Below are positions 23,697 through 33,467 of a stretch of DNA of 64,000 bases, one piece after another. The notes under the pieces were generated by a model. That model did not search any database and was not told where the DNA came from. It saw nothing but the letters and a program-made list of their open reading frames with translations. The translations under genes and the position numbers were made by a program. Numbering within the stretch: position 1 is the first letter of the stretch; every line of letters begins with the position of its first letter. The DNA is from Microbacterium sp. RU33B (lineage in GTDB: Bacteria > Actinomycetota > Actinomycetes > Actinomycetales > Microbacteriaceae), in the NCBI RefSeq assembly GCF_900155915.1, contig NZ_FTPO01000004.1, positions 1 to 64,000 on the forward strand, in the 5' to 3' direction.

Positions 23697-25025
23697 ATGA
23701 CTTCGATCGTGTGGTTCCGCGACGATCTGCGCCTGGCGGACAATCCTGCTCTGCGCGCGGCCCTCGATCGCGATGAGCCGGTCGTCGGCCTCTACGTGCT
23801 CGACGAGGAATCCCCCGGCATCCGGCCCCTCGGCGGTGCGGCGAAGTGGTGGCTGCACGGAAGCCTCGCCGAGCTCGGCGAGCGCCTGGAGGAGCGCGGT
23901 TCGCAGCTCGTCCTCCTCCGCGGACCGGCCGACAAGATGGTTCCCCGCGCGGTGCAGGATGCCGGGGCATCCGCCGTCTTCTGGAACCGCCGCTACGGCC
24001 AGGCCGAACGCGACATCGACACCGGCCTCAAGGCTCGCCTGCGCGACGACGGGCTCGAGGTCGCCTCGTTCGGCGCGTCGCTCCTGTTCGAGCCGTGGAC
24101 GGTGCGCACGGGATCGGGCACGCACTTCAAGGTGTTCACGCCGTTCTGGAAGGCGTGTCTGGGCCTGCCCGCACCCCGCGCGCCCCTGCCCGAGCCGCGG
24201 GAGATCCCCGGCCCGAGCGACCGCGTGGCCTCCGACGACCTCGACGCGTGGTCGCTGCTGCCCACGAGGCCCGATTGGGCGGGCGGGCTCCGCGAGACGT
24301 GGGAGCCCGGCGAGCGGGCCGCCCGCGCACGGCTGCGGGAGTTCCTCGAGGAGGATCTGAAGACCTACGCGAAGGCGCGCGACGAGCCGTCGGCGGGTGC
24401 GACGTCGATGCTCTCCCCGCGGCTGCGGTGGGGCGAGATCAGTCCGCACGCGGTGTGGCACGCCGCCGTGGATGCCGGAGCCGACCGGTTCCTCTCGGAG
24501 CTGGGCTGGCGAGAGTTCGCGTGGCACACGCTCTTCCACTCCCCCGATCTTGCGACGAAGAACCTCCGTCCCGAGTTCGACGCCTTCCCGTGGCCGCGCC
24601 TGAAGCCCTCGCAGCTCGAGGCGTGGCAGCACGGGGAGACCGGGATCCCGCTCGTCGACGCCGGCATGAAACAGCTCTGGCACACCGGATGGATGCACAA
24701 CCGCGTGCGCATGGTGACGGCATCCTTCCTCGTGAAGAACCTGCTCATCGACTGGCGGCACGGCGAGGAGTGGTTCTGGGACACGCTCGTCGACGCCGAC
24801 GGCGCGAACAACCCGTTCAACTGGCAGTGGGTCGCGGGCTCGGGCGCCGACGCCGCGCCCTACTTCCGGGTGTTCAACCCGATCCTGCAGCAGGAGAAGT
24901 TCGACAGGCACGGAGCGTACGTGCGCGAGTGGGCGCCGGGAAGCGCCGCGCTCGATCCGATCGTCGACATCGGGCAGACCCGCAAGGAGGCCCTCGCGGC
25001 GTACGAGGTGGTGAAGCGCTCCTGA
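23697..25025 (+). CDS. phr: Deoxyribodipyrimidine photo-lyase (cryptochrome/photolyase family)
   Basis: A 442-residue class I photolyase-like flavoprotein. The N-terminal Rossmann domain (IVWFRDDLRLADNPAL) binds an antenna chromophore; the helical C-terminal half has the FAD-binding signatures TSMLSPRLRWGEISP, LGWREFAWH, the WxxGxTGIPLVDAGMKQLWHTGWMHNR region and DADGANNPFNWQWVAGSG. These are the repair-enzyme hallmarks, so light-driven repair of cyclobutane dimers is expected. ATG 23697 is placed by the -10 box. The LLM oxidoreductase gene follows after 51 bases and may be co-transcribed. Confidence 0.95.
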   Translation: MTSIVWFRDDLRLADNPALRAALDRDEPVVGLYVLDEESPGIRPLGGAAKWWLHGSLAELGERLEERGSQLVLLRGPADKMVPRAVQDAGASAVFWNRRYGQAERDIDTGLKARLRDDGLEVASFGASLLFEPWTVRTGSGTHFKVFTPFWKACLGLPAPRAPLPEPREIPGPSDRVASDDLDAWSLLPTRPDWAGGLRETWEPGERAARARLREFLEEDLKTYAKARDEPSAGATSMLSPRLRWGEISPHAVWHAAVDAGADRFLSELGWREFAWHTLFHSPDLATKNLRPEFDAFPWPRLKPSQLEAWQHGETGIPLVDAGMKQLWHTGWMHNRVRMVTASFLVKNLLIDWRHGEEWFWDTLVDADGANNPFNWQWVAGSGADAAPYFRVFNPILQQEKFDRHGAYVREWAPGSAALDPIVDIGQTRKEALAAYEVVKRS

Positions 25026-25076
25026 CGACGGATGCCGGACGGAATGCCTCCGACCGGCCGGGCGTTGCCTTCGGGG

Positions 25077-26135
25077 ATGACTTCCGCAGCCCCCGCCCTC
25101 TCCGTCCTCGATCTCGTCCCCGTCCGCGCCGGCCAGACCAGCAGCCAGGCGGTCGGCGCGTCGCTGAGCCTCGCGCAGCGGGCGGATGAGCTGGGCCTGC
25201 GCCGGTACTGGTTCGCCGAGCACCACAACATGCCGGCCGTGGCCTCCACCACCCCGCCGATCCTGATCGCCGCGGCCGCGGGCCGCACCACGCGAATCCG
25301 GGTCGGATCGGGCGGCGTCATGCTCCCCAACCACTCGCCCCTCGTCGTCGCCGAGCAGTTCGCGGCGCTGGAGGCGATCGCGCCCGGACGCATCGACCTG
25401 GGCATCGGGCGCGCGCCCGGCAGCGACCCCGTCATCACGCAGCTGCTGCGGATGTCGGGAACCACGAGCGACGTCGACCGCTTCCCCGACCACGTGCGCG
25501 ACATCCGCGCGCTCGCCTCGCCCGAGGGAGCGACGCTGCGCTTCGCGTCGGGCGGCACGTACGACGTGCACGCGACCCCGGCGGCGACGACCCAGCCCGA
25601 GGTCTGGCTGCTCGGTTCGAGCGACTACTCCGCCCAGCTCGCGGCCGCACACGGACTTCCGTACGTCTTCGCGAACCACTTCTCCGGCGAGGGCCTGGAG
25701 CGCGCGCTCGACCTCTACCGCGCGCAGTTCCAGCCGAGCGAGACGCATCCCGTGCCCGTCACGTTCCTCACCGCCAACGCCATCGCCGCCCCCACGCAGG
25801 AGGAGGCGGAGGAGCGCGCGATCCCGCAGCTGCGGATGATGGCCCGGCTGCGGCAGAACCGCCCACTGACCGCGCTCGAGACCGTCGAGCAGGCGCGGGC
25901 CGCGGCATCCGATTTCGACTCGCTCGGCGAGCAGATCATGGCCGGCAGTCGCGCGAAGTGGTTCGTGGGCACCGGCGCGTCGGTCGCATCCGAGCTGCGC
26001 GCGTTCGCGGCGCGCTGGGGCGTCGAGGAGGTCATGATCTCGCCGGTCGCGGGCGCCTACGACGCCGAGCCGATGGATGCCTCTCCCGGCCGCGTGCAGA
26101 CGCTCGAGCTCGTCACAGCCGCTCTCGCCGCCTGA
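25077..26135 (+). CDS. LLM-class flavin-dependent oxidoreductase (MsnO8-like)
   Basis: A 352-residue luciferase-like monooxygenase fold protein. The region LGLRRYWFAEHHNMPAVASTTP, then RIRVGSGGVMLPNHSPLVVAEQF and GRIDLGIGRAPGSD, is typical of the MsnO8-type LLM group, which uses FMN or F420. The substrate is unknown. I start at ATG 25077 with GGGG upstream; ATG 25032 would add 15 residues outside the conserved domain. It follows the photolyase gene closely on the same strand and is convergent with the PNPOx-like gene 18 bases downstream. Confidence 0.88.
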   Translation: MTSAAPALSVLDLVPVRAGQTSSQAVGASLSLAQRADELGLRRYWFAEHHNMPAVASTTPPILIAAAAGRTTRIRVGSGGVMLPNHSPLVVAEQFAALEAIAPGRIDLGIGRAPGSDPVITQLLRMSGTTSDVDRFPDHVRDIRALASPEGATLRFASGGTYDVHATPAATTQPEVWLLGSSDYSAQLAAAHGLPYVFANHFSGEGLERALDLYRAQFQPSETHPVPVTFLTANAIAAPTQEEAEERAIPQLRMMARLRQNRPLTALETVEQARAAASDFDSLGEQIMAGSRAKWFVGTGASVASELRAFAARWGVEEVMISPVAGAYDAEPMDASPGRVQTLELVTAALAA

Positions 26136-26153
26136 TCCGCGCGTTCCGTCGGG

Positions 26154-26588
26154 CTACAGGCCGATGAGCCTGTGCGGGCGGAGCGCGATCACGAGGGAGA
26201 AGTCGTCGACGAGACGCTGCAGCGACCAGCCGAGCGCGTCGAGCCCCGCCGTGTACTTCGCGAGGTACTGCTCGCGCACCCGCTCCATCCACACCGCCGT
26301 CGGCTCGGAGAGGAGCTCGGCGTCGCCCTGCAGCACGAGCCACTCCTCGCCGTCGGCGCTCGTCTCGAGCTGGAGCATGGCGCGCCGGTCGGCGCGGAGA
26401 TTGCGCGCCTTGGCGGCGTGGGGCTGACTGAACGTGATGACGGCCTCGTCGTGCCACACGAACCACACCGGGACGGCGTGCGGGTAGCCGTCGCGCCCGT
26501 TCGTGCCGAGCCATCCGATCTCGCGATCGGCGAGGAGCTCGAGGGCGCGCGCGTGCCGCGGGTCGGACGCGTCGAGGCGGAACGTCAC
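26154..26588 (-). CDS. Pyridoxamine 5'-phosphate oxidase-like (TIGR03618-type) F420/FMN protein
   Basis: A 144-residue split beta-barrel protein: [37 protein letters not shown], then [17 protein letters not shown]. This is the pattern of small PNPOx-like, F420- or FMN-binding reductases common in actinobacteria; true PdxH is longer and has different substrate residues. GTG 26588 overlaps the stop of pheA (GTGA), so the two are coupled. No functional link to phenylalanine synthesis is apparent. Confidence 0.85.
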   Translation of the reverse strand: MTFRLDASDPRHARALELLADREIGWLGTNGRDGYPHAVPVWFVWHDEAVITFSQPHAAKARNLRADRRAMLQLETSADGEEWLVLQGDAELLSEPTAVWMERVREQYLAKYTAGLDALGWSLQRLVDDFSLVIALRPHRLIGL

Positions 26589-27547
26589 GACTCCTCCGGC
26601 TCGCCCGAGATGAGCGCGCGCAGCCAATCGCGCGCCTCCACGAACACGTCGTCGGAGTACCGCTCCGGATACCGGACGACAGCGCGGTCGGCGCGCGGAT
26701 ACGAGCCGAGGAACACCACCTTGGGGCTGTAGCGGCGCAGCCCCATCAGCGCGTCGGCCATGCGCTCGTCGTGCACGTGGCCGTCGGCGTCGATCACGAA
26801 GCGGTAGCGACCGAGGGCGTCGCCGATGGGGCGGGAGGCGAGCAGCGACAGGTTGATGCCGCGGGTGGCGAACTGCTCGAGCATCTCGAGGAGGCCACCC
26901 GGGTGGTCGTCGGGGAGCTCGACGATGAGCGACGTCTTGTCGGCCCCGGTCGGAGGGGGCGACGCGACCGTGCGGCTCACGAGCACGAAGCGCGTCACGG
27001 CGTTGTCGTTGTCGCCGATGTCCTCCGCCAAGAGCTCGACATCGTGGTGCTCGAGGATGCCGGGCGGCGAGATCGCGGCGTCGGCGTCGCTCGTGCCGTC
27101 GAGCAGGCCCACGGCGCTGGCGACGTTGCTCGCGGCGGGGACGTGCGCGTGCGCGGGGATGTGACGGGAGAGCCACTGCAGGCACTGCGCGTAGGCGACG
27201 GGGTGCGCGGCCACGAGCGAGACGTCGGCGAGCGTCGCCCCCGGTCGGCCGACGAGCACGAAGCGCACCGGAACGAGGTACTCCCCCACGATCCGCAGGC
27301 CGGGCACCGTCGCGAGGGCGTCCTGCGCGGTCGACACCCCGCCGTCGACGGAGTTCTCGATCGCGATCATCGCGGCATCCGATCGGCCCTCGACGACGTC
27401 CGCGAGCGCCTCGGCGACGTTGCGCACCGGCCGCCAGTCGTGGCCGCGGGCCTCGGGCACCTGCGCGAGCGCCGCTTCGGTGAAGGTTCCGGCCGGGCCC
27501 AGGTAGCTGTAGGTGCGGCGGACGGGGGCCTCGGGCTCGGGGATCAC
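26585..27547 (-). CDS. pheA: Prephenate dehydratase
   Basis: A 320-residue monofunctional prephenate dehydratase, catalysing prephenate to phenylpyruvate in phenylalanine synthesis. The catalytic domain opens with [15 protein letters not shown] and contains the signature NAVTRFVLV (the catalytic TRF). A C-terminal ACT domain ([30 protein letters not shown], then LASRPIG) binds phenylalanine for feedback control; the usual ESRP motif is ASRP here. No chorismate mutase domain is fused. GTG 27547 is chosen because a -10 box ends seven bases before it. The last ~50 residues extend beyond the ACT domain. Confidence 0.95.
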   Translation of the reverse strand: MIPEPEAPVRRTYSYLGPAGTFTEAALAQVPEARGHDWRPVRNVAEALADVVEGRSDAAMIAIENSVDGGVSTAQDALATVPGLRIVGEYLVPVRFVLVGRPGATLADVSLVAAHPVAYAQCLQWLSRHIPAHAHVPAASNVASAVGLLDGTSDADAAISPPGILEHHDVELLAEDIGDNDNAVTRFVLVSRTVASPPPTGADKTSLIVELPDDHPGGLLEMLEQFATRGINLSLLASRPIGDALGRYRFVIDADGHVHDERMADALMGLRRYSPKVVFLGSYPRADRAVVRYPERYSDDVFVEARDWLRALISGEPEES

Positions 27548-27554
27548 GCGGATC

Positions 27555-27560
27555 AGCCTA
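27555..27560 (-). promoter_or_regulatory. -10 box, probable leaderless promoter of pheA
   Basis: TAGGCT on the minus strand ends seven bases before GTG 27547; no ribosome binding site is seen. Confidence 0.55.
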
Positions 27561-27622
27561 GCCCTCGGCTTCCGGCGCCCGCCGATCGTGACGGGACGCG
27601 TGCGCCGGATGCCCGGACGGGG

Positions 27623-27628
27623 CAGACT
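27623..27628 (+). promoter_or_regulatory. Degenerate -10 box, possible leaderless promoter of pgm
   Basis: CAGACT ends six bases before ATG 27635. It departs from TANNNT at its first base, but the spacing is the same as for the other leaderless candidates of this window. Confidence 0.35.
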
Positions 27629-27634
27629 GAACGC

Positions 27635-29278
27635 ATGAGCCGCGCAGGACAGCCCGCCGAAGCATCCGACCTGATCGACGTCGATGACCTCATCGCCGCC
27701 TACTACGACCGAAAGCCCGACGCGGGCGCGCCCGAGCAGCGGGTCGCGTTCGGCACGAGCGGCCATCGCGGATCGTCGCTGTCGACGAGCTTCAACGAGG
27801 ACCACATCCTCGCCACGACGCAGGCGATCGTGGACTACCGCGCCGCAGAGGGCATCGCAGGGCCCCTCTTCCTCGGTCGCGACACGCACGGCTTGTCGCT
27901 GCCCGCGGAGCGCAGCGCCATCGAGGTGCTGGTCGCGAACGGCATCGATGTGCGCATCGACGCGCGGGACTCCTGGGTGCCCACACCGGCGCTGAGCCAC
28001 GCGATCCTCGCGTACAACAAGGGTCGGGCGCTCGATGACCCGGGCCGCGCGGACGGCATCGTCGTGACGCCCAGCCACAACCCGCCGCGCGACGGCGGCT
28101 TCAAGTACAACCCGCCGAACGGCGGGCCCGCCGACACCGACGCCACCGGGTGGATCGCCGACCGCGCCAATGCCCTCATCGCCGCGGGGCTCGAGGGCGT
28201 CTCGCGCGTGCGCTTCGCCGACCTCGACGGCGACACGGTGGGCGAGTACGACTTCCGCGAGCACTATGTCGCCGACCTCGCGAACATCATCGACGTCGAG
28301 GCGATCGCGAAGGCGGGCGTGCGCATCGGCGCCGACCCGCTGGGCGGGGCATCCGTGGAGTACTGGGCCCTCATCGCCGAGCGGTACGGCCTGCAGCTGA
28401 CCGTCGTCAACCCGGACGTCGACCCGACGTGGAAGTTCATGACGCTCGACTGGGACGAGAAGATCCGGATGGATCCGTCGTCGCCCTCCGCGATGGCGTC
28501 GCTCGTCGCGCGCCGCCACGACTACGACCTGCTCACGGGCAACGACGCCGACGCCGACCGGCACGGCATCGTGACGCCCGATGCGGGCCTCATGAACCCG
28601 AACCACTACCTCGCCGTCGCGATCGACTACCTGTACTCGCACCGCCCGGACTGGCCCGCCGATGCCGCCGTCGGCAAGACGCTCGTGTCGTCGATGATCA
28701 TCGACAAGGTCACGGCGGCGCTCGGCCGACGCCTCTACGAAGTGCCGGTCGGCTTCAAGTGGTTCGTGCCGGGGCTGCTCGACGGGTCGATCGCCTTCGG
28801 CGGCGAGGAGTCGGCCGGCGCGTCGTTCCTGCGCTTCGACGGCTCGGTGTGGACCACCGACAAGGACGGCATCCTGCTGTGCCTGCTCGCCGCCGAGATC
28901 CTCGCCGTCACGGGCAAGACGCCGTCGCAGCGCTATGCCGAGCTCGAGGCCGAGTACGGCTCATCGGCCTACCAGCGCGTCGACGCTCCGGCCACGCCGG
29001 CGCAGAAGGCCGCGCTGGGCAAGCTGTCGCCGGATGCCGTGACCGCCACCGAGCTCGCCGGAGAGCCCATCACCGGCAAGCTCTCGCACGCACCCGGCAA
29101 CGGCGCGGCGATCGGCGGGCTCAAGGTGCAGACCGAGCACGCGTGGTTCGCCGCGCGCCCCTCGGGCACGGAAGACGTCTACAAGCTCTACGGCGAGTCG
29201 CTGCGCGGCGAGGAGCACCTGCGCGAAGTGCAGGAGGAGGCGCGCGCGGTCGTGTCGGAGGCGCTCGGGGGCGCGTGA
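27635..29278 (+). CDS. pgm: Phosphoglucomutase, alpha-D-glucose type
   Basis: A 547-residue phosphohexomutase of normal length that interconverts glucose 1-phosphate and glucose 6-phosphate. The phosphoserine is Ser147 ([15 protein letters not shown]), the Mg-binding loop is [10 protein letters not shown] (about 304-312), the sugar loop is [13 protein letters not shown] and the phosphate loop near the C-terminus is [13 protein letters not shown]. The N-terminal [11 protein letters not shown] is diagnostic of the Pgm group. In this window it links galactose 1-phosphate metabolism by galTK to glycolysis. It is divergent from pheA and followed by a hairpin. Confidence 0.96.
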   Translation: MSRAGQPAEASDLIDVDDLIAAYYDRKPDAGAPEQRVAFGTSGHRGSSLSTSFNEDHILATTQAIVDYRAAEGIAGPLFLGRDTHGLSLPAERSAIEVLVANGIDVRIDARDSWVPTPALSHAILAYNKGRALDDPGRADGIVVTPSHNPPRDGGFKYNPPNGGPADTDATGWIADRANALIAAGLEGVSRVRFADLDGDTVGEYDFREHYVADLANIIDVEAIAKAGVRIGADPLGGASVEYWALIAERYGLQLTVVNPDVDPTWKFMTLDWDEKIRMDPSSPSAMASLVARRHDYDLLTGNDADADRHGIVTPDAGLMNPNHYLAVAIDYLYSHRPDWPADAAVGKTLVSSMIIDKVTAALGRRLYEVPVGFKWFVPGLLDGSIAFGGEESAGASFLRFDGSVWTTDKDGILLCLLAAEILAVTGKTPSQRYAELEAEYGSSAYQRVDAPATPAQKAALGKLSPDAVTATELAGEPITGKLSHAPGNGAAIGGLKVQTEHAWFAARPSGTEDVYKLYGESLRGEEHLREVQEEARAVVSEALGGA

Positions 29279-29339
29279 CCCCGTCCTCCGGCGGGCGGCG
29301 GCGTCGAGAACCGTAGGAGTTTCGGCGTCCGACTGGCCG

Positions 29340-29361
29340 CACGCCGGCCTACGCCGGCGTG
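29340..29361. terminator. Hairpin between convergent pgm and glycerate kinase genes
   Basis: ACGCCGGC (29341-29348) pairs with GCCGGCGT (29353-29360) around a 4-base loop, with one more C-G pair outside. The position between two convergent stops suggests a shared terminator; there is no T-run. Confidence 0.5.
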
Positions 29362-29390
29362 TCTCCTCCATCGTCGACGGCGGCGCGGCC

Positions 29391-30503
29391 CTATAGGGAG
29401 CGGGCGAGGTGCTCGCCCGCTGCGCGCAGCCAGCGGGCGGGATCGGCGAGCGCGGACTCCGCGGAGCCTGCGAGATCGGTGAGCGAGACGGATGCCGCGA
29501 ACGCCGAGGTGTCGGCATCCGCCGCGATCCGCCCGGCGACGAGCGCCACCCGGACGCCCGTCGCCGCGGCGAGTGCGGCGACGTGGGCCGGCGCCTTGCC
29601 TGCGGCGGACTGCCCGTCGAACGAGCCCTCGCCCGTGACGACGACGGATGCCGTGGCCACCGCGTGCGGCAGCCCGATCAGCTCGGCGACCTCGGCCGAG
29701 CCGGGGACGAGTCGCGCACCCCACGCCAGCAGCGCGAAGCCGGTTCCGCCTGCCGCACCCGCGCCCGGCGTCGACGGGTCCGCTCCCCCGAGCAGCGCCG
29801 CCAGCCGGGCGAGGCCAGCATCCACCGCCGCGATGTCGGCGGGCTCGAGACCCTTCTGCGGGCCGAAGACGGCGGCCGCGCCGCCGGGTCCGAGGAGCGG
29901 GTGGGTGACATCGCTCAGCACGAGCGCTCCCCCGGCGGGCACCGGACGAAGCTGCGAGAGATCGATCGAGGCGATGTCGGCCAGGCCTTCGGCGCCGGAC
30001 GCGACCGGGCGGCCGTCGGCATCGGCGAACCGCGCACCGAGCGCGGTGAGAAGACCGACGCCCCCGTCGGTCGAGGCGCTCGATCCGATGCCGAGCACGA
30101 GCCGCGAGACGCCGTGGTCGAGCGCGGCCGCGACGGCCTCGCCGAAGCCCCGCGTCTGGGCGGTCCACGGCAGCCGCCGATCGCCGAGGAGCTCGATGCC
30201 CGACGTGGAGGCGAGCTCCACCACGGCGGTGCCGGCGGGGGCGTCGGGTGTCGGCGGGAGCAGCAGCCACGCGGCATCCGTCGACGCATCGTCCGGTCCG
30301 GTGACCGTCACGGGCATTCGCTGCGAACCCGGAACGGCCGCGGCGAACGCATCGAGCGTCCCCTCCCCGCCGTCCGCCATCGGACGCAGCACGACATCGT
30401 CGTCCGGGCGCACCGACGCCCAGCCGGAAGCGAGCGCCGCCGCCGCGTCGGCGGCGGAGATCGAGCCCTTCAAGCTGTCGGGAGCGAAGACGACGGACGA
30501 CAT
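29391..30503 (-). CDS. Glycerate kinase (GlxK/GarK family)
   Basis: A 370-residue glycerate kinase of normal length: N-terminal VFAPDSLKGSISAADAAAAL, then MADGGEGT, the GIGSSASTDGGVGLL loop and late VVTGEGSFDGQSAAGKAP. The family makes 2-phosphoglycerate (or 3-phosphoglycerate) from glycerate and ATP and is often part of sugar diacid or glyoxylate routes. ATG 30503 lies 14 bases after the GH51 stop, so the two form an operon. Why an arabinofuranosidase gene is paired with glycerate kinase is not obvious; glycerate formed from uronate or glycolate pathways is one explanation. Confidence 0.92.
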   Translation of the reverse strand: MSSVVFAPDSLKGSISAADAAAALASGWASVRPDDDVVLRPMADGGEGTLDAFAAAVPGSQRMPVTVTGPDDASTDAAWLLLPPTPDAPAGTAVVELASTSGIELLGDRRLPWTAQTRGFGEAVAAALDHGVSRLVLGIGSSASTDGGVGLLTALGARFADADGRPVASGAEGLADIASIDLSQLRPVPAGGALVLSDVTHPLLGPGGAAAVFGPQKGLEPADIAAVDAGLARLAALLGGADPSTPGAGAAGGTGFALLAWGARLVPGSAEVAELIGLPHAVATASVVVTGEGSFDGQSAAGKAPAHVAALAAATGVRVALVAGRIAADADTSAFAASVSLTDLAGSAESALADPARWLRAAGEHLARSL

Positions 30504-30517
30504 GGCGCCTCGCGGAT

Positions 30518-32041
30518 TCACGTGAGGCGGACGGCGGCCCACGACACCACGGGCAGCGTGAAGGAGAGCACGGATGCCGCGACCCCGGCGTCGTCGATCG
30601 GGGCCGCGCCGACCCTCTCGGGGTCGTCGAGGGTGTTGGCGGCGTACCTGTCCTCGTCGTGGATGAGGTGCGTCTCCGCGAGCGCGGGTTCGTGCCCGAG
30701 GGCCGCAGCCAGAGCGGAGAGGTCGAGGCGGAGGGAGGCGGATTCGGTCGTCGACCTGTTCACCACGAAGAGGCTCGCCCCGTCGTCGTCGATCGTGGCC
30801 ACGGCGTTGACGGTCGCCACGTCGCCGAACCGCTCGCTCGGGAACGTGCCCGCCGCGATCGGCACCTCGACGACGCGCTCCGCGGCGAGGCGGGAGGTCA
30901 GCGCGAACGGGAAGAACGTCGTCTGCCGCCAGGCCGGGCCGCCGGGCTCGGTCATGATCGGCGCGATGACGTTCACGAGCTGAGCGAGGGAGGCCGAGCG
31001 AACGCGGTCCGCGTGCTGCAGCAGGGTGATCAGCAGATCGCCGACGACGACGGCATCCAGCACGTTGTACCGGTCTTCGAGCTGGCGCGGCGCCACCGGC
31101 CACTCGTCGGGTCGGTACGAGACCGACTGCTCGGCCCACCTGTCCATGTACCAGACGTTCCACTCGTCGAACGAGACCATGATGCGCTTGTCGATCTTGC
31201 GGACCGCGGCGACGTGGTCGGCCGTGGCCACGACGCTCTCGATGAAGCGCGCCATGTCGACGCCGGATGCCAGGAACTCCTGCGCGTCGCCGTCGGTCTC
31301 CTGGTAGTAGGCGTGGCACGAGATGAAGTCGACGTCGTCGAACGTGTGCTCGAGGACGGTGCGCTCCCAGGCGCCGAACGTGGGCATCGTGCGACCGGAG
31401 GATCCGCACGCGACGAGCTCGATCGACGGATCGAGCTGGCGCATCCCCTTGGCGGTGCGCGAGGCCAGCTTGCCGTAGTCGTCGGCATCGCGGTGCCCGA
31501 GCTGCCACGGGCCGTCCATCTCGTTGCCCAGACACCACATCCTGACGCCGAACGGCCGGGCGCGACCGTTCGCCGCGCGTTCGCGCGTCCGCGCCGTGTC
31601 GACGGACGTGTTCACGTACTCGAGCAGGTCGAGCGCTTCGGCAGTGTCGCGCGTGCCGAGGTTGACGGCGAGCATCAGCTCCGAACCGACCTTGTCGAGC
31701 CAGTCCTGGAACTCGTGCAGGCCGACCTGGTTGGTCTCGGTCGCGTGCCACGCGAGGTCGAGCCGCCGCGGGCGCTGGTCGCGTGGACCGATGCCGTCCT
31801 CCCAGCGGTAGCCCGAGACGAAGTTGCCGCCCGGATAGCGGATCGTGCTGACCCCGAGCTCGCGCACGAGGTCGATCACGTCGGTGCGGAACCCGTCGGC
31901 GTCCGCTGACGGGTGGGTGGGCTCGTGGATGCCGTCGTAGATGTGGCGGCCCAAGTGCTCGACGAAGCCGCCGAACAGTCGCCGACCGAGGTCGGCGATC
32001 TCCCGCCGGGGGTCGAGCGATCCGGTGGCATCGATCGTCAC
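30518..32041 (-). CDS. GH51 alpha-L-arabinofuranosidase, intracellular
   Basis: A 507-residue GH51 enzyme without a signal peptide, so it should act in the cytoplasm on imported arabino-oligosaccharides. The acid/base is E174 (WCLGNEMDGPW) and the nucleophile E293 (VSFDEWNVWY); GGFVEHLGRHIYDGI and the RYPGGNFVSGYRWEDGIG region are family landmarks. Length matches typical bacterial GH51 enzymes. GTG 32041 is the likely start (AGGA nine bases upstream); the frame upstream is poor. It is divergent from the LacI gene at 32299. The 257 bases between them hold no good operator; a weak palindrome GGAGTGCTCC lies at 32174-32183. Confidence 0.93.
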   Translation of the reverse strand: MTIDATGSLDPRREIADLGRRLFGGFVEHLGRHIYDGIHEPTHPSADADGFRTDVIDLVRELGVSTIRYPGGNFVSGYRWEDGIGPRDQRPRRLDLAWHATETNQVGLHEFQDWLDKVGSELMLAVNLGTRDTAEALDLLEYVNTSVDTARTRERAANGRARPFGVRMWCLGNEMDGPWQLGHRDADDYGKLASRTAKGMRQLDPSIELVACGSSGRTMPTFGAWERTVLEHTFDDVDFISCHAYYQETDGDAQEFLASGVDMARFIESVVATADHVAAVRKIDKRIMVSFDEWNVWYMDRWAEQSVSYRPDEWPVAPRQLEDRYNVLDAVVVGDLLITLLQHADRVRSASLAQLVNVIAPIMTEPGGPAWRQTTFFPFALTSRLAAERVVEVPIAAGTFPSERFGDVATVNAVATIDDDGASLFVVNRSTTESASLRLDLSALAAALGHEPALAETHLIHDEDRYAANTLDDPERVGAAPIDDAGVAASVLSFTLPVVSWAAVRLT

Positions 32042-32298
32042 GAGGCATCCTGACTGCGCGCACGGCGGCGACGCGTGGGCACGGCGGCGACGACGAGAGC
32101 CGCGCTGCCGATGGTGTGGACGAACGGCGGACGGGGCATCCGTTGCGACGAGCGCGAAGCCGGCCGCCGCGAGGGAGTGCTCCGCGCCGAAGGGGTCGTG
32201 TGCGACCATACCGCGTGCCGCATCCGCGCCGCCTCCCCGCTCCCGAGCCCTCCTCCTAGGATGTCCGAGACGGACGAGCGACGGCAGGGGCAGCACAC

Positions 32299-33279
32299 AT
32301 GGCGAAGATCACCGACGTCGCCGCCCGCGCCGGGGTGTCGCTGTCCACGGTGTCGCGCGTGATGAACGGCAACCCGACCGTGGATCCCGTCCTCGCCGAG
32401 CGCGTGCGCGCCGCGGCCCTGGAGCTCGGCTACACGGCGAACCCGCTCGCCCGCAGTCTCGTGCTCGGCCGCACACAGACCGTCGCCGTCGTCATCCCCG
32501 ACCTCGGCAACCCGACGTTCCAGGCGATTTTGCGCGGACTGAGCCGCGCCGCCGCCGACGACGGGTACCACGTGCTCATCGCGGACTCCGCCGAGCAGGT
32601 CGACGAGGAGCGCGTGCTCGCCGTCGCGACCCGGCGCCGCACCGACGGCGTCATCCTGTGCGCGCCGCGCCTGGACCAGGCATCCCTCGATGTCCTCCTC
32701 CCCGAGCTCGCGCCGGTCGTGGTGGTCAACCGCGCCGCCCAGGACTCGGCACCCGTCGTGGCGGCGGACTACCGGACGGCGCTCGGGGAGCTCGTCGAGC
32801 ACCTGTACGGCCTCGGGCACCGGCGCGTGGCCTACCTCGCCGGCGTGCCCCGGAGCGCGTCGAACGCGGCCCGTCTCGCCGCTCTCGCCGACGCGCGGGC
32901 CGCGCATCCCGATCTGGAGATCGCCGAGCTGCCCTCCGGCGTCGACTTCGACAGCGGTGCGGCGGCGGCCGATGCCGTGTGCGCCAGCGGGGCGACCGCC
33001 GTGCTCGCCTTCAACGACCTCGTCGCCATGGGTCTGCTGTCGGCGCTGACCGATCGCGGCATCCGCGTGCCGGCCGACATCTCCGTCGCGGGCTTCGACG
33101 ACATCCCGTTCGCGCGGTACACCTCCCCGCCGCTCACCACCGCCGCCGTGCCCGCGGCCGAGCTCGGTGCGCAGGCGTGGGCGGCGATGCATGCACTGCT
33201 CACCGGGGCCGAGTCCGTGCCGTTCGTCGCGCTGCGACCGCAGACGATCCTTCGCGGAAGCACCGCCGCCGCACCCTGA
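32299..33279 (+). CDS. LacI-family regulator of the uronate operon
   Basis: A 326-residue LacI/GalR protein: helix-turn-helix ITDVAARAGVSLSTVSRVMNG at residues 4-24, hinge helix NPLARSLVLGR, then a periplasmic-binding-protein-like ligand domain. A TAGGAT -10-like box lies about 35 bases upstream. It precedes the five-gene operon at 33468-39207, whose promoter holds a LacI-type palindrome (33436-33451), so local repression relieved by a pathway intermediate is likely. GH51 is divergent and could be a second target. Confidence 0.92.
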   Translation: MAKITDVAARAGVSLSTVSRVMNGNPTVDPVLAERVRAAALELGYTANPLARSLVLGRTQTVAVVIPDLGNPTFQAILRGLSRAAADDGYHVLIADSAEQVDEERVLAVATRRRTDGVILCAPRLDQASLDVLLPELAPVVVVNRAAQDSAPVVAADYRTALGELVEHLYGLGHRRVAYLAGVPRSASNAARLAALADARAAHPDLEIAELPSGVDFDSGAAAADAVCASGATAVLAFNDLVAMGLLSALTDRGIRVPADISVAGFDDIPFARYTSPPLTTAAVPAAELGAQAWAAMHALLTGAESVPFVALRPQTILRGSTAAAP

Positions 33280-33427
33280 GCCGGGTCGCATCGCCGGGCC
33301 TCCACCACGCCTCCGCCGGCCCGCCTGGATCGGAGAAAAGGGCTCGCTCGGACCCGCTGAAGCCAGGCATCCGAATGGGGACATATCTCCGATTCAACCC
33401 GGCCGTCCTCTCACCCGAGCCGCGTGC

Positions 33428-33451
33428 TACCCTCTCAGAAAACGTTTCCTG
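33428..33451 (+). promoter_or_regulatory. -10 box and LacI-type operator of the uronate operon
   Basis: TACCCT (33428-33433) is a good -10. Immediately downstream, CAGAAAACGTTTCCTG (33436-33451) is a near-perfect palindrome centred on CG, the classic form of LacI/GalR operators. It would cover the transcription start. The operon's first ATG (33468) has GCGGAGGG upstream. The rest of the 188-base gap shows no other signal. Confidence 0.75.
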
Positions 33452-33467
33452 AGCGGAGGGCCCGACG

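Noticed and set aside
32174..32183. Palindrome GGAGTGCTCC between GH51 and LacI
   Set aside because: Short, with a centre unlike LacI operators, and only distantly similar to the CebR box; too weak to call.
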